From positions 1 through 36,028 of the forward strand of contig NZ_JACJRS010000053.1 in the NCBI RefSeq assembly GCF_014697375.1: DNA of 36,028 nucleotides. The letters run 5' to 3'. The notes under the pieces are model-generated. The model did not search any database. It had not been told where the DNA came from and saw nothing but the letters and a program-made list of their open reading frames with translations. Source of the DNA: Phormidium sp. FACHB-1136. Its GTDB lineage: Bacteria > Cyanobacteriota > Cyanobacteriia > Phormidesmidales > Phormidesmidaceae. The position numbers and the translations under genes were made by a program. Positions 27,416 to 35,456 of the stretch are shown in pieces (the stretch's first letter is position 1; each line of letters starts with the position of its first letter).

Positions 27416-28618
27416 TTACGCTGCAAAGGTCAAAGGATTTTGGTCGCGACGATGGTTGACGGGGATGGGATCCGGTTGACCGTCCCCAGCCAGGGCGGCG
27501 GTGGCTTCTAGGGCTTCCCGCAGGTGCTTGGCGGCGTAGATGGACATATCCCTGGGAACGCTGATCCGATCTCGCAGGTAGCGCAGGGCCACGTCGCTTC
27601 CCGCTGGGGGTGTACAGCTTTCTCCGGTCATCAGGTGGGTGAGGGCGCAGCGTAGGGCTTCGTCCATCAGGGCATCGGGGGCGGGGTTCACTCGGATCAG
27701 ATTAGTCCGATGCTTGAGCACCCGTTGCAGCGCTTCCTGTCGGGAGTTTCCCGGTTCCGCATAGCCCACATCGGGTAGGCCAAACCAGGGGCCATGATCG
27801 ACGCGCTGTTGATTTTGGCGCGTTTGGGGTAGGTCGTTGCTGTAGCAGCCCCCCATTTGCGGCGGCAGGTCATGGACGTGGGTATGAAAATCGCTCTGGG
27901 TACCGCGATAGGTGGGGCGGGTTTCCATGGCATCGCACCAGGCTGCAAACCGGGGGTTTACCTCCCGCATGGAGTAGCCCTTGTAGTAGAACAGGCTGGC
28001 GTTCATCCGCTCCACGTAGGGCGTAAAGACCAGATCTACCGTGCCAAAGTCCGCCAAAAAGTAGGGGCCGGGGGTGCTAGCTAGGGCTGCTTCCACCCGA
28101 TCCATCACCCCTTGAAACTGCTGGGCCGCCCGCTGATCCTCCTGGGCTGACCGGGACGGATAGCACAACCACATACACCAGGCCCGAAACAACAGCCGCT
28201 CTAGCTGGCGTAGGGGCACCACGGCGCGGTCGGTCATGCTGTGAACCAGTGGCCCAAAGGTGCGCTCTAGAGCCATGAGAATATCGTCGCTTTCGGTGAT
28301 TAGCTTGCCATCCAGTTCCAGGGCGGGCAGCATCCCAGAGGGCACCTTGCGCTTATACCAGGCTTCCTTTTCGCCGTAGCAAAACATCGTGACCTTTTCG
28401 ATGCGGTAGGGAATGCGCTTTTCCTCTAGCCATAGCCACACCTTTTGGCAGTAGGGACACCAGGCATGGTTGTCGCGGTAGAGGGTGACCCGCACCGCCG
28501 ATTCAGGCTGGCCAAACAACCGCAGCCGCGCCTGGGCATTGGTGGGGCCATGGATGGGATCGATAGCAACGTCGGTGAGAGCCGCTAGGGCCTCCCAAGT
28601 GAGGGGTTCAACAGCCAT
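27416..28618 (-). CDS. glutathione S-transferase family protein with CPYC motif
   Basis: A 400-aa soluble protein. A thioredoxin-fold domain at about 41-120 carries the glutaredoxin-like motif WCPYC (C54, C57), then [13 protein letters not shown] and ESDDIL, which form the glutathione-binding cis-Pro and Ser-Asp site. A helical GST-C domain follows (about 130-250, [20 protein letters not shown]). The C-terminal 150 residues (from about 250, [10 protein letters not shown], then a helical stretch) go beyond the usual GST length and are unlike standard GSTs; this long form occurs in cyanobacteria and plants. Redox or thiol-transfer activity is likely; the substrate is unknown. No Shine-Dalgarno is evident at the ATG. 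The DNA just upstream holds the decayed SulP gene in the opposite direction. Confidence 0.88.
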   Translation of the reverse strand: MAVEPLTWEALAALTDVAIDPIHGPTNAQARLRLFGQPESAVRVTLYRDNHAWCPYCQKVWLWLEEKRIPYRIEKVTMFCYGEKEAWYKRKVPSGMLPALELDGKLITESDDILMALERTFGPLVHSMTDRAVVPLRQLERLLFRAWCMWLCYPSRSAQEDQRAAQQFQGVMDRVEAALASTPGPYFLADFGTVDLVFTPYVERMNASLFYYKGYSMREVNPRFAAWCDAMETRPTYRGTQSDFHTHVHDLPPQMGGCYSNDLPQTRQNQQRVDHGPWFGLPDVGYAEPGNSRQEALQRVLKHRTNLIRVNPAPDALMDEALRCALTHLMTGESCTPPAGSDVALRYLRDRISVPRDMSIYAAKHLREALEATAALAGDGQPDPIPVNHRRDQNPLTFAA

Positions 28619-28700
28619 AGAGGTTCAGGAATGGAAGTTCAGAAATGGAGACTGACAGCACCAGCCATCGCCCCTTAATCATAAAACGCTCTGCCAAGAC

Positions 28701-29085
28701 GTGCCCACGGTGGGCGATATGGGCGAACTGCCGACAACACTGCCCATCTTTGCCCTGCCCCAGGTGCCCTTTACCCTGGAAACTCTGCAAATTGTGTTGC
28801 CCACGGCCCTGACCATGGCGATTGTGGGTCTGCTAGCCAGTTTCCTCGCCGCCTCGTTGGTGGACGAGGGCGACTGTCTACCCTGGCCTCCGGGGCGTTT
28901 TTGCTTTTTGCCATTCTGGTTCTCAGTCTCTGGGTGTGGCAAATGCCCATGGCGGCGCTGGTGGCGGTGATGATTATGGTTTCCATCGGCACCTTCCGCT
29001 GGGCCTCGATTCGCGACATCGCCAAAATTCCCCGCACCGAAACGGCGGTGATGCTGACCACTAGGCGGGTGACGATCGTCACCCG
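28701..29085 (+). pseudogene. SulP-family anion transporter remnant with internal deletion
   Basis: The first frame reads [20 protein letters not shown] and on through [27 protein letters not shown] to SLVDE, the mid-part of a SulP permease. At about 28866-28870 it jumps frame into [20 protein letters not shown], then [21 protein letters not shown] and IPRTETAVMLTT, a later part of the same family. Some 50 residues that normally include DTRSDKNRE-like sequence are missing. The N-terminal half of the gene and the C-terminal STAS domain are also absent. At about 29086 it runs straight into a universal stress protein fragment. All of this is read from the sequence; the family is recognised from its motifs. 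Confidence 0.8.
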
Positions 29086-29212
29086 CTACTGTTGATGGGA
29101 GCCTACGGCCATCGCCGCATTCGCCATTTGCCGCATTCGCCATTTAGTGATTGGCAGCACCACGGTACAACTGCTGAGGAGCTGCCAAATTCCGGTGTTG
29201 CTGTACCGCTAG
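29086..29212 (+). pseudogene. universal stress protein (UspA-like) C-terminal fragment with a 16-bp tandem duplication
   Basis: The frame at 29086 reads LLLMGAYGHRRIRHL, the ATP-binding loop of UspA proteins. A 16-bp unit (CCGCATTCGCCATTTG at 29115-29130) is then repeated at 29131-29146, and the frame resumes as VIGSTTVQLLRSCQIPVLLYR and a TAG stop at 29210-29212. Removing one unit restores a normal Usp C-terminus. Only about 35 residues of the gene survive, fused to the SulP remnant. SulP and Usp genes are often neighbours in cyanobacteria, so one deletion may have joined them. Confidence 0.75.
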
Positions 29213-29367
29213 GTCGATCTCCATGGAGAGGTAAGGATTGACTGGCTTGCCGTGCGGTAGCTTCAGGGATTGGAGGAAGAAGTGGGGAACCTGCGTTCTA
29301 GGGCGTGGCCCGGTTTGGGTTGAGGATACACTGATAGGGGTCTGATGATTGCTAGGTCACAAGATTG

Positions 29368-30324
29368 ATGCCGGACATTGCCTTTCACCACATCCCCGTG
29401 CTGCCCGATGCGGTGGTGGAGGGCTTACAGATTCGGCCCCAGGGGGGTTACCTGGATGCCACGGTGGGGGGCGGCGGGCACAGTCGATTAATTTTAGCTA
29501 GCGATCCCACGGTGCGGCTGGTGGCGGTGGATCAAGACCCTATGGCCCTGGCCGAGGCCCGGTCGGCTCTGGCGGAATTTGGGGATCGGGTGACGTTTTG
29601 GTCGGGCAACTTTTCCCAGTTCGATCCGGGGACACAGCGATTTCACGGCATTTTGGCGGATTTGGGCGTCAGTTCGGCCCAGTTTGATATTCCCGAACGG
29701 GGCTTTAGCTTTCGCCACACGGCCCCTCTGGATATGCGGATGAACCCTCACCAGCCCCTCACCGCCGCTGAGGTGGTCAACACCTGGGACGAAATCGACT
29801 TGGCTAATGCGATCTACACCTACGGTGAAGAACGGCTCTCCCGCCGCATTGCCCGCACCATTATCGATCAACGCCCCTTCCAAACCACCACGGATCTGGC
29901 GGAAGCTATCTCTCGCTGTGTGCCCAAGGCCTATCGCCATGGCCGCATTCACCCCGCCACCCGCACCTTCCAAGCCCTGCGAATTGCGGTAAATCAAGAA
30001 CTAGAAGTCCTCGAAACCCTGCTGACCCAAGCGCCCCAGTGGCTCGTGCCGGGGGGACGACTGGCCATCATCAGCTTCCATAGTTTGGAAGATCGCCTGG
30101 TGAAGCACCGCCTGAAGGAAAATCCAGATCTGCACATTGTCACCAAAAAGCCCGTCGTCGCCACCGAAGACGAGGTCGCCGCCAACCCCCGATCTCGATC
30201 CGCCAAACTGCGCGTGGCCGAACGCATTGACCCCACCCAGCCACCCCAAACCCGTCGGGCCAAGTATCGCAAGGAAGCGCAGGACGCTAGGGAAGCTCAG
30301 GAACCCAGGGAAGCTGGCGATTAG
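29368..30324 (+). CDS. rsmH: 16S rRNA (cytosine1402-N4)-methyltransferase
   Basis: A 318-aa enzyme that methylates N4 of C1402 in the 16S rRNA decoding centre with SAM. Landmarks: [15 protein letters not shown] at the N-terminus, motif [13 protein letters not shown] (27-38), [54 protein letters not shown] and [11 protein letters not shown] near residue 230. The C-terminus is Glu/Ala-rich ([20 protein letters not shown]). The ATG at 29368 is preferred to the TTG one codon earlier. In most bacteria rsmH heads the dcw cluster; here it stands alone, as is usual in cyanobacteria. Its TAG overlaps the TAA of the convergent small gene (30321-30324). Confidence 0.97.
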   Translation: MPDIAFHHIPVLPDAVVEGLQIRPQGGYLDATVGGGGHSRLILASDPTVRLVAVDQDPMALAEARSALAEFGDRVTFWSGNFSQFDPGTQRFHGILADLGVSSAQFDIPERGFSFRHTAPLDMRMNPHQPLTAAEVVNTWDEIDLANAIYTYGEERLSRRIARTIIDQRPFQTTTDLAEAISRCVPKAYRHGRIHPATRTFQALRIAVNQELEVLETLLTQAPQWLVPGGRLAIISFHSLEDRLVKHRLKENPDLHIVTKKPVVATEDEVAANPRSRSAKLRVAERIDPTQPPQTRRAKYRKEAQDAREAQEPREAGD

Positions 30325-30677
30325 TCTTTGGTGAGCCGTCCGTCCACCAGTTCGTATTTCTCAGTTGCAGCACGAGTGGTGTTGAGCACACTGATATCGA
30401 CTTCCTCAGTTGCAACACGAGTGGTGTTGGGCACACTGATATCGACTTCACTGATCCGTCCGTCAACCCGCTCGTATTCATCCTCTACTAGCCACAGCTT
30501 AGCCTCTTCATAGGTGCTGGCTGAGAAGACCTCGTTGTAATTATCCTTGGGGTCGTAGATTTTAAAGCCGTCTTGATCCGCGACGAGCAGCAGCAGATAA
30601 GGAACCTTAGAGGTCGCATCTGTCCAAACTTCGATGAATGTCCATTCATCGGCTTGCCTTTGTTCGAGGGTTTGCAT
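30321..30677 (-). CDS. small hypothetical protein with a 15-residue tandem duplication, second gene of a pair
   Basis: A 118-aa soluble acidic protein. The core (about 10-75) reads [41 protein letters not shown] and [19 protein letters not shown]; it looks like a compact alpha/beta fold. I recall similar uncharacterised proteins in cyanobacteria beside DUF6972-like genes. The tail carries [15 protein letters not shown] followed by [15 protein letters not shown], coded by two near-identical 45-bp units, then [12 protein letters not shown], an echo of [10 protein letters not shown]. The ATG at 30677 lies inside the upstream gene (32-bp overlap) with AGGA 11 bases before it, so translation is probably coupled. 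This suggests partner proteins such as effector and immunity or antitoxin, but that is inference. Function unknown. Confidence 0.75.
   Translation of the reverse strand: MQTLEQRQADEWTFIEVWTDATSKVPYLLLLVADQDGFKIYDPKDNYNEVFSASTYEEAKLWLVEDEYERVDGRISEVDISVPNTTRVATEEVDISVLNTTRAATEKYELVDGRLTKD
30361..30450. repeat. 45-bp tandem duplication inside the small gene
   Basis: Units 30361-30405 and 30406-30450 differ at only three positions and code for EVDISV(P/L)NTTR(V/A)ATE. Flanking sequences (GTCCGTCCACCAGTTCGTATT and TCCGTCAACCCGCTCGTATT) are also similar, so an older, larger duplication of about 120 bp probably preceded divergence. Confidence 0.9.
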
Positions 30678-30996
30678 GATATTTACCGTCCTTAACCTTT
30701 AGTTCCCCATAGTACAAAGGGGTTTCGTTGCCCTCTGCGTCTATTCTATAGCCGATCACTTCGTCGAAAAGTAACCCGTAGCGCTCGGCCCCCCTGATGT
30801 TTCCGGTAAAGTTTCCTGCTTGTAGCAATCTTTGCTCTACCCGCTGCAAGGTTGCTTCATCTGTAAAAACGTGGGCACTCTCAGTACGCCTGAGTTCTCG
30901 CTGCATTTGCGGTGTGCCGCGCAAGTGACGGTTGATGTAGCGCATGGAAGCCCGCTCAAGTCCTGCTGGAGGTCGTTTGGGTTGTTCCTTATCCAT
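30646..30996 (-). CDS. small hypothetical protein, DUF6972-like, possible BECR-fold nuclease
   Basis: A 116-aa protein. Helical N-terminus (PPAGLERASMRYINRHLRGT, then PQMQRELRRTESAHVFTDEATLQRV) and a beta-rich C-terminus: GNIRGAERYGLLFDEVIGYR, NETPLYYGELKV and [11 protein letters not shown]. The C-terminal pattern, with (R)YG..F...IG.RI...G and YH..PRT.PS, recalls cyanobacterial DUF6972 and the Barnase-EndoU-ColicinE5-RelE type of small RNases. His and Arg-Thr of HANPRT would then be active-site candidates. The start is taken at the ATG 30996 with GGAGAA about 10 bases upstream; a TTG at 31014 is the alternative. It overlaps the next gene by 32 bp. Family names are from memory; toxicity is speculation. 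Confidence 0.72.
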   Translation of the reverse strand: MDKEQPKRPPAGLERASMRYINRHLRGTPQMQRELRRTESAHVFTDEATLQRVEQRLLQAGNFTGNIRGAERYGLLFDEVIGYRIDAEGNETPLYYGELKVKDGKYHANPRTKASR

Positions 30997-31120
30997 CGAA
31001 AGAATGTTCTCCAATGCGGTGATTGGGATAGGGCACAGTGCGCAAGATAGGTCTAGGTAGGAGTGACGCCGATGGCCTGAGATTGGGATGGGTACGTCAA
31101 ATGGCTACGGTTGCTCCCCT

Positions 31121-31150
31121 CCCAATCCGGATTAAGTAGACCGGATTGGG
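31121..31150. terminator. perfect 10-bp hairpin between ftsX and the small gene pair
   Basis: CCCAATCCGG (31121-31130) and CCGGATTGGG (31141-31150) pair perfectly around a 10-nt loop. It lies about 95 bp past the ftsX stop (minus strand). No T-run follows, so it is only a terminator candidate; it could also be an operator for the small gene pair. Confidence 0.45.
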
Positions 31151-31245
31151 GATTAGACCAAGCTGGAGGGAACCAGGCAATTAGTCTGCGTTGTGATGCC
31201 TCTTGGAATTGGCTGGAATCGGCGCTGATGGGCTTGCCTTGGCCC

Positions 31246-32148
31246 CTAGCGGAGGGAGAATTTACGTACCGCCAGCAGACTACCCATCAGCCCAACTAAG
31301 GTGCCAAGGCCGACCAGGGCGGCGGCGAGGAGGGTCATTTGGTGGGAGTTGAGACTGAGCCCCTGGGCCAAAAACTGAATGAAATCGGCTTGCTGTTCGG
31401 CCATTTCCACCAAGAGGGTTTGGATGGTGAACAACAGCCCCCAGGCCACGGTGGCCCCAGCGATGCCAAAAGCCGCCCCTTGCAAAATGAAGGGCAGGTA
31501 GATCCACATTCGAGTTGCGCCCACCAACTGCATCACCTCAATTTCGCGGCGGCGGGCCAGCACAATTAGCCGAATGGTGGTGGTAATGACGGCAGTGGCC
31601 GTGAGGGTCAAAATCGCGATCACAATGGCGCTTGTCCACTGGAGGCCGTCGTTGAGCTGGGCTAATCGGGTGACGGCTTCGTCGATGTAGCGCACCTCAT
31701 CCACCCCCTCCATCTGCTGAAGTTGGGTGGCGATGGCGGGCACCGAGTCGGAATCCCTAGCTTTTACCTTCAGTTCATCCACCAGGGGGTTGCCCTTCAG
31801 TTGGGCGGTGGCTCCTTCAATGTCAGACAGGCCCAAATCCTGCACCAGTTTGGCCCAGGCTTCTTCCTTGGGGATGGGCGTCACATCCACCACGTTGGGG
31901 ATGGTGGCTACGGTAGCCTGCATTTCGCTGGCCTGAAAGCCGCTTTGCAGATAGGCCGACACCTCAAGCTGACTGCCAAACTGGTTCAACAATCGCTCCA
32001 ACTGCCAGGTGGATTGTAGGCTGATGCCAAACAAAAACAGCAGAACCGTAATAGTGCTAATGGCAGCCCAGTTCATCCAGCCGCCCCGCCGCAGGCCCAG
32101 CAGCGTTTCCCTCAAGAGATAGTCAAACTTGGTAAAGAACGAAAACAT
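31246..32148 (-). CDS. ftsX: FtsX-like cell-division permease
   Basis: A 300-aa membrane protein. TM1 is at about 26-46 (WAAISTITVLLFLFGISL). A periplasmic domain of roughly 110 residues follows (SQLEVSAYLQSGFQASEMQ, EEAWAKLVQDLGL, NPLVDELKVKA). A C-terminal FtsX permease block with three TMs completes it (AIVIAILTLTATAVITTTIRL; LQGAAFGIAGATVAWGLLF; LLAAALVGLGTLVGLMGSLLAV) and ends AVRKFSLR. The motif ARRREIEVMQLVGATRMWIYLPF is typical of FtsX. With the ATPase FtsE it activates peptidoglycan hydrolases at the septum; ftsE is not in the window. The ATG at 32148 is chosen because the 39 upstream residues of the open frame are unlike the family. Confidence 0.93.
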   Translation of the reverse strand: MFSFFTKFDYLLRETLLGLRRGGWMNWAAISTITVLLFLFGISLQSTWQLERLLNQFGSQLEVSAYLQSGFQASEMQATVATIPNVVDVTPIPKEEAWAKLVQDLGLSDIEGATAQLKGNPLVDELKVKARDSDSVPAIATQLQQMEGVDEVRYIDEAVTRLAQLNDGLQWTSAIVIAILTLTATAVITTTIRLIVLARRREIEVMQLVGATRMWIYLPFILQGAAFGIAGATVAWGLLFTIQTLLVEMAEQQADFIQFLAQGLSLNSHQMTLLAAALVGLGTLVGLMGSLLAVRKFSLR

Positions 32149-32295
32149 GGCCAAACCAGGGACGACTGTCCAAATAGGGTACAACCTATCGATCCAGATA
32201 GCGCTTGTCAAACAAACGTTGATCTTCGCAACATCGGGTTGTTGCTTAGCTGATATCGGGGGCAACTAAGCCGGATTTGGTATGAGAGATCCCCA

Positions 32296-33186
32296 TTAGA
32301 GGTCAAAGAGGTTGATCACCATGCCTTCTTGGGCTAGGGCAGCGGCGGGAAAGGTGGCCTGGATGTGCTGTTCGAGCTGGGCGAGGTAGCTGTCGTTGTG
32401 GCAGGGGTTGTGATGAAACAGCAGCAGCCGTTTGATGCCGCTGGTTTTGGCAATTTCAACCCCCAGATGCCAGGGAGCTTGGTGATGGCTTTGGGGGTCG
32501 GCGTAGGCCATATCGAGGTAGGTGCCATCGAAGATCAGCAGGTCGGCCCCAGCGGCGAGGAACAGCAGATTGGGATCGGCCTCGGCAGCGGTGGGGTCGG
32601 TGTCGCTGGCATAGACCACGGATTTGCCCTGCCAACTCACCCGATAGCCCAGGGCGGCGGTGGGGGGGTTCAGGCTCAGGGTCTCTATGGCCACATCGCC
32701 AAGTTGAATGTGGCCACCGGGCTGAATGTTGTGGAAGGTGAGCTGGGCGGCCATGGCTTGCAGGGGCTTAAAAAAGTTGGGCCGCAGCATTTGCTCGGTT
32801 AGCCGTTGTTTGATGGAGGCCCCATTCAGGGCGGCGGCTCCGTAGATATGTAGCTGGCTCTTGGGATCGAAGGCGGGGTGGAAAAAGGGAAACCCCTGGA
32901 TGCGATCCCAGTGGGTATGGGTAAAAAATAGGTGGGCTTCTACGGGGTCATCCTGCTGGGCCAACTGAAGCCCCAGGGAACGCAGCCCCGTACCGCCGTC
33001 AAAAATCAGCCGCTGACCCGCGACCAGCACCTCCACACAGGCCGTATTGCCACCGTAGCGGACGGTATCGGGGCCTGGGGCCGGAATATTGCCGCGAACC
33101 CCCCAAAACCGCACCGAAAACAGGGGCGGATCATCCCTGGGGGCTGGATCTAGCTGGGGAGAGGGGCCAGGTGAGGCGTAGGACAT
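32296..33186 (-). CDS. metallo-beta-lactamase-fold hydrolase
   Basis: A 296-aa soluble MBL-fold protein of the PhnP/RNase Z-like branch. N-terminus FSVRFWGVRGNIPAPGPDTVRYGGNT, then LIFDGGTGLR (about 60-69), the metal motif FFTHTHWDRIQGFPFF (H90, H92, D94), VVYASDTDP, LLIFDGTYLD and LLLFHHNPCHND. In the classical HxHxDH motif the last residue would be His; here it is Arg (codon CGC), so the second metal site may be altered, unless Arg is normal in this subfamily. It is followed 15 bp downstream of the SpoIID/LytB gene on the same strand, so the two are very probably one operon. Substrate unknown; phosphodiester cleavage is a general family expectation. Confidence 0.88.
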   Translation of the reverse strand: MSYASPGPSPQLDPAPRDDPPLFSVRFWGVRGNIPAPGPDTVRYGGNTACVEVLVAGQRLIFDGGTGLRSLGLQLAQQDDPVEAHLFFTHTHWDRIQGFPFFHPAFDPKSQLHIYGAAALNGASIKQRLTEQMLRPNFFKPLQAMAAQLTFHNIQPGGHIQLGDVAIETLSLNPPTAALGYRVSWQGKSVVYASDTDPTAAEADPNLLFLAAGADLLIFDGTYLDMAYADPQSHHQAPWHLGVEIAKTSGIKRLLLFHHNPCHNDSYLAQLEQHIQATFPAAALAQEGMVINLFDL

Positions 33187-33201
33187 GGGGCGTTCAAAGC
33201 A

Positions 33202-34947
33202 CTAGGGAGAAGGCGCAGCATCGGCAGTTAGGGGATCCCGCCAAAACACCAGGGCATCGCTGATGGGCTGGAGGGTGGTGCCGGGGTAGTAAAACTGGAG
33301 GATGCGACCATGGCTCCAGCCTAGATTACCTAAATTGTAGGATCCGGCTTGACTGAGACCGACCCCATGGCCCCAGCCGCCCCCTACAAAACGATAGCCC
33401 GTGAGAGCAGGGCCAGAGGGGGAAGTTCCACTGGCGGCATCATTGGGGGGTTCCTGGGTGGCCGTATCGTAGATGGGTTCCACATAAAACAACAGACTGC
33501 GGGGAGCCATCAACACCCGGACAATTTCGTCCTTCTCCAGACGCACCATGCCGATATCGGTTTCGATTTCCAACGCCTGCACCCGACCGGAGGCCGCCCG
33601 TTCCACCACCCGCACCCCAATCACCCGGTTCAACCCGGCCATGGAATGCTGACGACGACCCAGGAAGGTCTTCAGTTCGTTGGCCAGTTCCGTGAGGGTG
33701 CTAGCGTTGTTCCAGCGAAATAGCCGCCAGGTTTCTTCGTTAAAGCCCCGGTTTAGGGCAATGAAGGCCCGAAAGTTCTCCTCGCTGTTGAGGGGCCGTT
33801 GGGTCAAGTCCCAGGCTCCGGTGGCAGAATCCACCACAGACCGCAGGTAGGGGCGGTCGGGGCCGTTCCACACGTCGCTGAAGGGGGCGGTGACTCCGCC
33901 CGTGGTGGAGGAATAGAGGGCATCCACCAGTTCGTTTTGGTAGGTGAGCACCTGGCCGCTGGTGGCCAAAATCGCCCGATCCGTCACCGCTGCCGTGCCC
34001 GTCAGGCCGCGATAGACCTGGCACTGGGTATCGGCACAGAGTTCGTAGTCGTCAATTTCAAAGCGACGCAGGTTGCGCAGGGCGTAGGTGCGGGCCAAAA
34101 TCGCCTGGGCCTCGATGGCGGGGACGGGGGCACCGGGGCCAATTTCGTGGGGCACCACGCCGCGCAGGTAGGTTTCGATGGGTACCGCATTCACCAGGGT
34201 ATAGGTGCCGTAGGTGTTGGGCTGAAGTCGCAGGGTGCCGCCGTAGGTGCGGTTCACTGTTTCCTCGCCCGATTGAATCACCCGAATCACGCCGCTGCTG
34301 GATTGCAGATCCAGGGTGTCGCGGTGGTAGCGGTAGCCATTGGCCTCAAAGTAGGCCTTAGGGATCTGCCCCAGCACCCGGCTATCCAGATGCACCTCAT
34401 TAAAGCCGTTTTCCTTCAGGTTTTGCACCAACAGCCGCCGCACCAAGGGGCTATCGTAGGCTTCGCGATTGGCCCAGATCTCCCAGCCCCCCGGTTGGGC
34501 AATTTCCGGCTCAATGCCCCGCTGTCGCCATTCGTGGGCGCTATATTCGGCACTTTCAAAGCTGCGATGGTTGCTGAGCACTACTCGTTCTTGCAGCTTG
34601 GCCTCAGCCAGGGGCGTCGGCGTCAGACCCAGGATAACCTTCGTCGTCGTCACCGTTTGGGCTTGGCCGTTGGTGTCAAAGCGCAGGGTCAACTGCTCCC
34701 CCGGCAGAGCCTCAATCACCAGGCGATCCTGCAATTCCTCCCCAAACCGCTGCACAATGCCCACCTGAATTACTGGGTTTTGGGCGGCTTGCATCGCACT
34801 GCCCCAGCCCAGCCCTAGGGAAAGCGTGATTCCACCCACAATTCCGCTAGCCACCCCCAGCCACCGCCGCCGCCTTTGGGGTAACGCCTGCCGCCAGGAC
34901 GTTCGATGTCCCGAAAACCGTCCGTGGTGTTGGTCAAATTCGCCCAT
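33202..34947 (-). CDS. SpoIID/LytB domain protein, peptidoglycan-related
   Basis: A 581-aa envelope protein. A single N-terminal transmembrane or signal segment lies at about 29-50 after basic residues (RRRRWLGVASGIVGGITLSL). A region with SPOR-like elements follows (LSNHRSFESAEYSAHEWRQR, about 124-145). The SpoIID domain is at about 235-380: GGTLRLQPNTYGTYTLVNAV, IETYLRGVVPHEIG with E268 as the likely catalytic Glu, AIEAQAILARTYAL, CQVYRGL and YSSTTGGVTAPFSDVW. The C-terminus has GGGWGHGVGLSQAGSYNLG, another conserved family block. SpoIID is a lytic transglycosylase in sporulation; in cyanobacteria the homologues act on vegetative or septal wall. It leads a two-gene operon with the MBL hydrolase 15 bp downstream. 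Confidence 0.92.
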   Translation of the reverse strand: MGEFDQHHGRFSGHRTSWRQALPQRRRRWLGVASGIVGGITLSLGLGWGSAMQAAQNPVIQVGIVQRFGEELQDRLVIEALPGEQLTLRFDTNGQAQTVTTTKVILGLTPTPLAEAKLQERVVLSNHRSFESAEYSAHEWRQRGIEPEIAQPGGWEIWANREAYDSPLVRRLLVQNLKENGFNEVHLDSRVLGQIPKAYFEANGYRYHRDTLDLQSSSGVIRVIQSGEETVNRTYGGTLRLQPNTYGTYTLVNAVPIETYLRGVVPHEIGPGAPVPAIEAQAILARTYALRNLRRFEIDDYELCADTQCQVYRGLTGTAAVTDRAILATSGQVLTYQNELVDALYSSTTGGVTAPFSDVWNGPDRPYLRSVVDSATGAWDLTQRPLNSEENFRAFIALNRGFNEETWRLFRWNNASTLTELANELKTFLGRRQHSMAGLNRVIGVRVVERAASGRVQALEIETDIGMVRLEKDEIVRVLMAPRSLLFYVEPIYDTATQEPPNDAASGTSPSGPALTGYRFVGGGWGHGVGLSQAGSYNLGNLGWSHGRILQFYYPGTTLQPISDALVFWRDPLTADAAPSP

Positions 34948-35139
34948 CGTGAAACGTCCCTGGGGAACGAGGAAAACAGCCTAGCTCTCGCTAACTTGGC
35001 ATTTTATCGCTTTGGCCCTGGCTTGGCGGCGATAGGGCAGTGGTTATCAGCGGATAATCGACTTTACCGACCCTAACACCAATCCTAGAGTGGGCACCGC
35101 CCACCATTGACGAGAGCTGCACCTAAAACGTTTCTCATA
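34948..35139. other. upstream region of the SpoIID gene
   Basis: 192 bp before a large hairpin. It should contain the leftward promoter of the SpoIID-MBL operon. I see no unambiguous promoter elements or ORF. Confidence 0.4.
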
Positions 35140-35205
35140 AGATCCCAGGGTTCTAGCTGGGAAAAACCGAAATCGGTTGCCCACAGTCTAAGAACCCTGG
35201 GATCT
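35140..35205. repeat. 66-nt interrupted hairpin with a perfect 15-bp outer stem
   Basis: AGATCCCAGGGTTCT (35140-35154) is the exact reverse complement of AGAACCCTGGGATCT (35191-35205). Inside, TGGG pairs with CCCA and AACCGA with TCGGTT around a 2-nt apex, so almost the whole 66 nt can fold as one arm. A further partial copy, AGATTCCAGGGTT, follows at 35220-35232. It lies about 80 bp upstream of a TACAAT promoter box and its candidate ncRNA. Confidence 0.85.
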
Positions 35206-35286
35206 AGGGGGTGATAACTAGATTCCAGGGTTATGGCTGAGATAGGGCTAAAATGGGTCACTTCAACCTCCAAGCTCTAAAAAGCC

Positions 35287-35292
35287 TACAAT
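35287..35292 (+). promoter_or_regulatory. -10 promoter box TACAAT for the candidate ncRNA
   Basis: TACAAT is a near-consensus sigma-70 -10 element; transcription would start at about 35298-35300. The -35 region is weak: CTTCAA at 35261-35266 is too far upstream (20-nt spacer). Confidence 0.5.
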
Positions 35293-35297
35293 AGAGC

Positions 35298-35456
35298 CAT
35301 TCTAGAGAACCATGCCGAGGTGGCGGTGCATTGCGGCCAAGGAGATTTGTCCCGTATTGGCGAAGGATGGTGGTGCCGCGAATGCACCCTACGGGCTGCG
35401 GTTTGCTAAATAGCCTGCTGTCGTCAGCAGACCCGCTAGAACCGTCTTGAGGCTAT
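35298..35456 (+). ncRNA. candidate structured ncRNA with 6S-RNA-like architecture
   Basis: This stretch of about 160 nt does not code for protein but folds strongly. A closing stem pairs TTCTAG (35300-35305 region) with CTAGAA (35436-35441 region), extended by (A)TAG/GCC against GGC/CTAT at the extreme ends. A long terminal arm pairs GGTGCATTGCGGC (35325-35337) with GCCGCGAATGCACC (35375-35388), one bulged base. On the 3' side between them is a perfect small hairpin CTGCTG TCGT CAGCAG (35416-35431). Closing stem, open centre with a hairpin in the 3' strand, and a terminal arm is the plan of 6S RNA (ssrS/ssaA), which binds RNA polymerase. Size is close to the cyanobacterial form of about 185 nt. 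The identity is inferred from shape only; CGGTGCACCGTGTTTT downstream may help end it. SRP RNA, tmRNA and RNase P signatures are absent. Confidence 0.5.

Noticed and set aside
33799..34818. 339-aa open frame antisense to the SpoIID gene
   Set aside because: Shadow of a well-supported gene; Gly/Ala/Val/His-rich without domain features.
35085..35273. 62-aa open frame on the minus strand
   Set aside because: It covers the 66-nt hairpin, so its sequence is dictated by the repeat; no coding signs.
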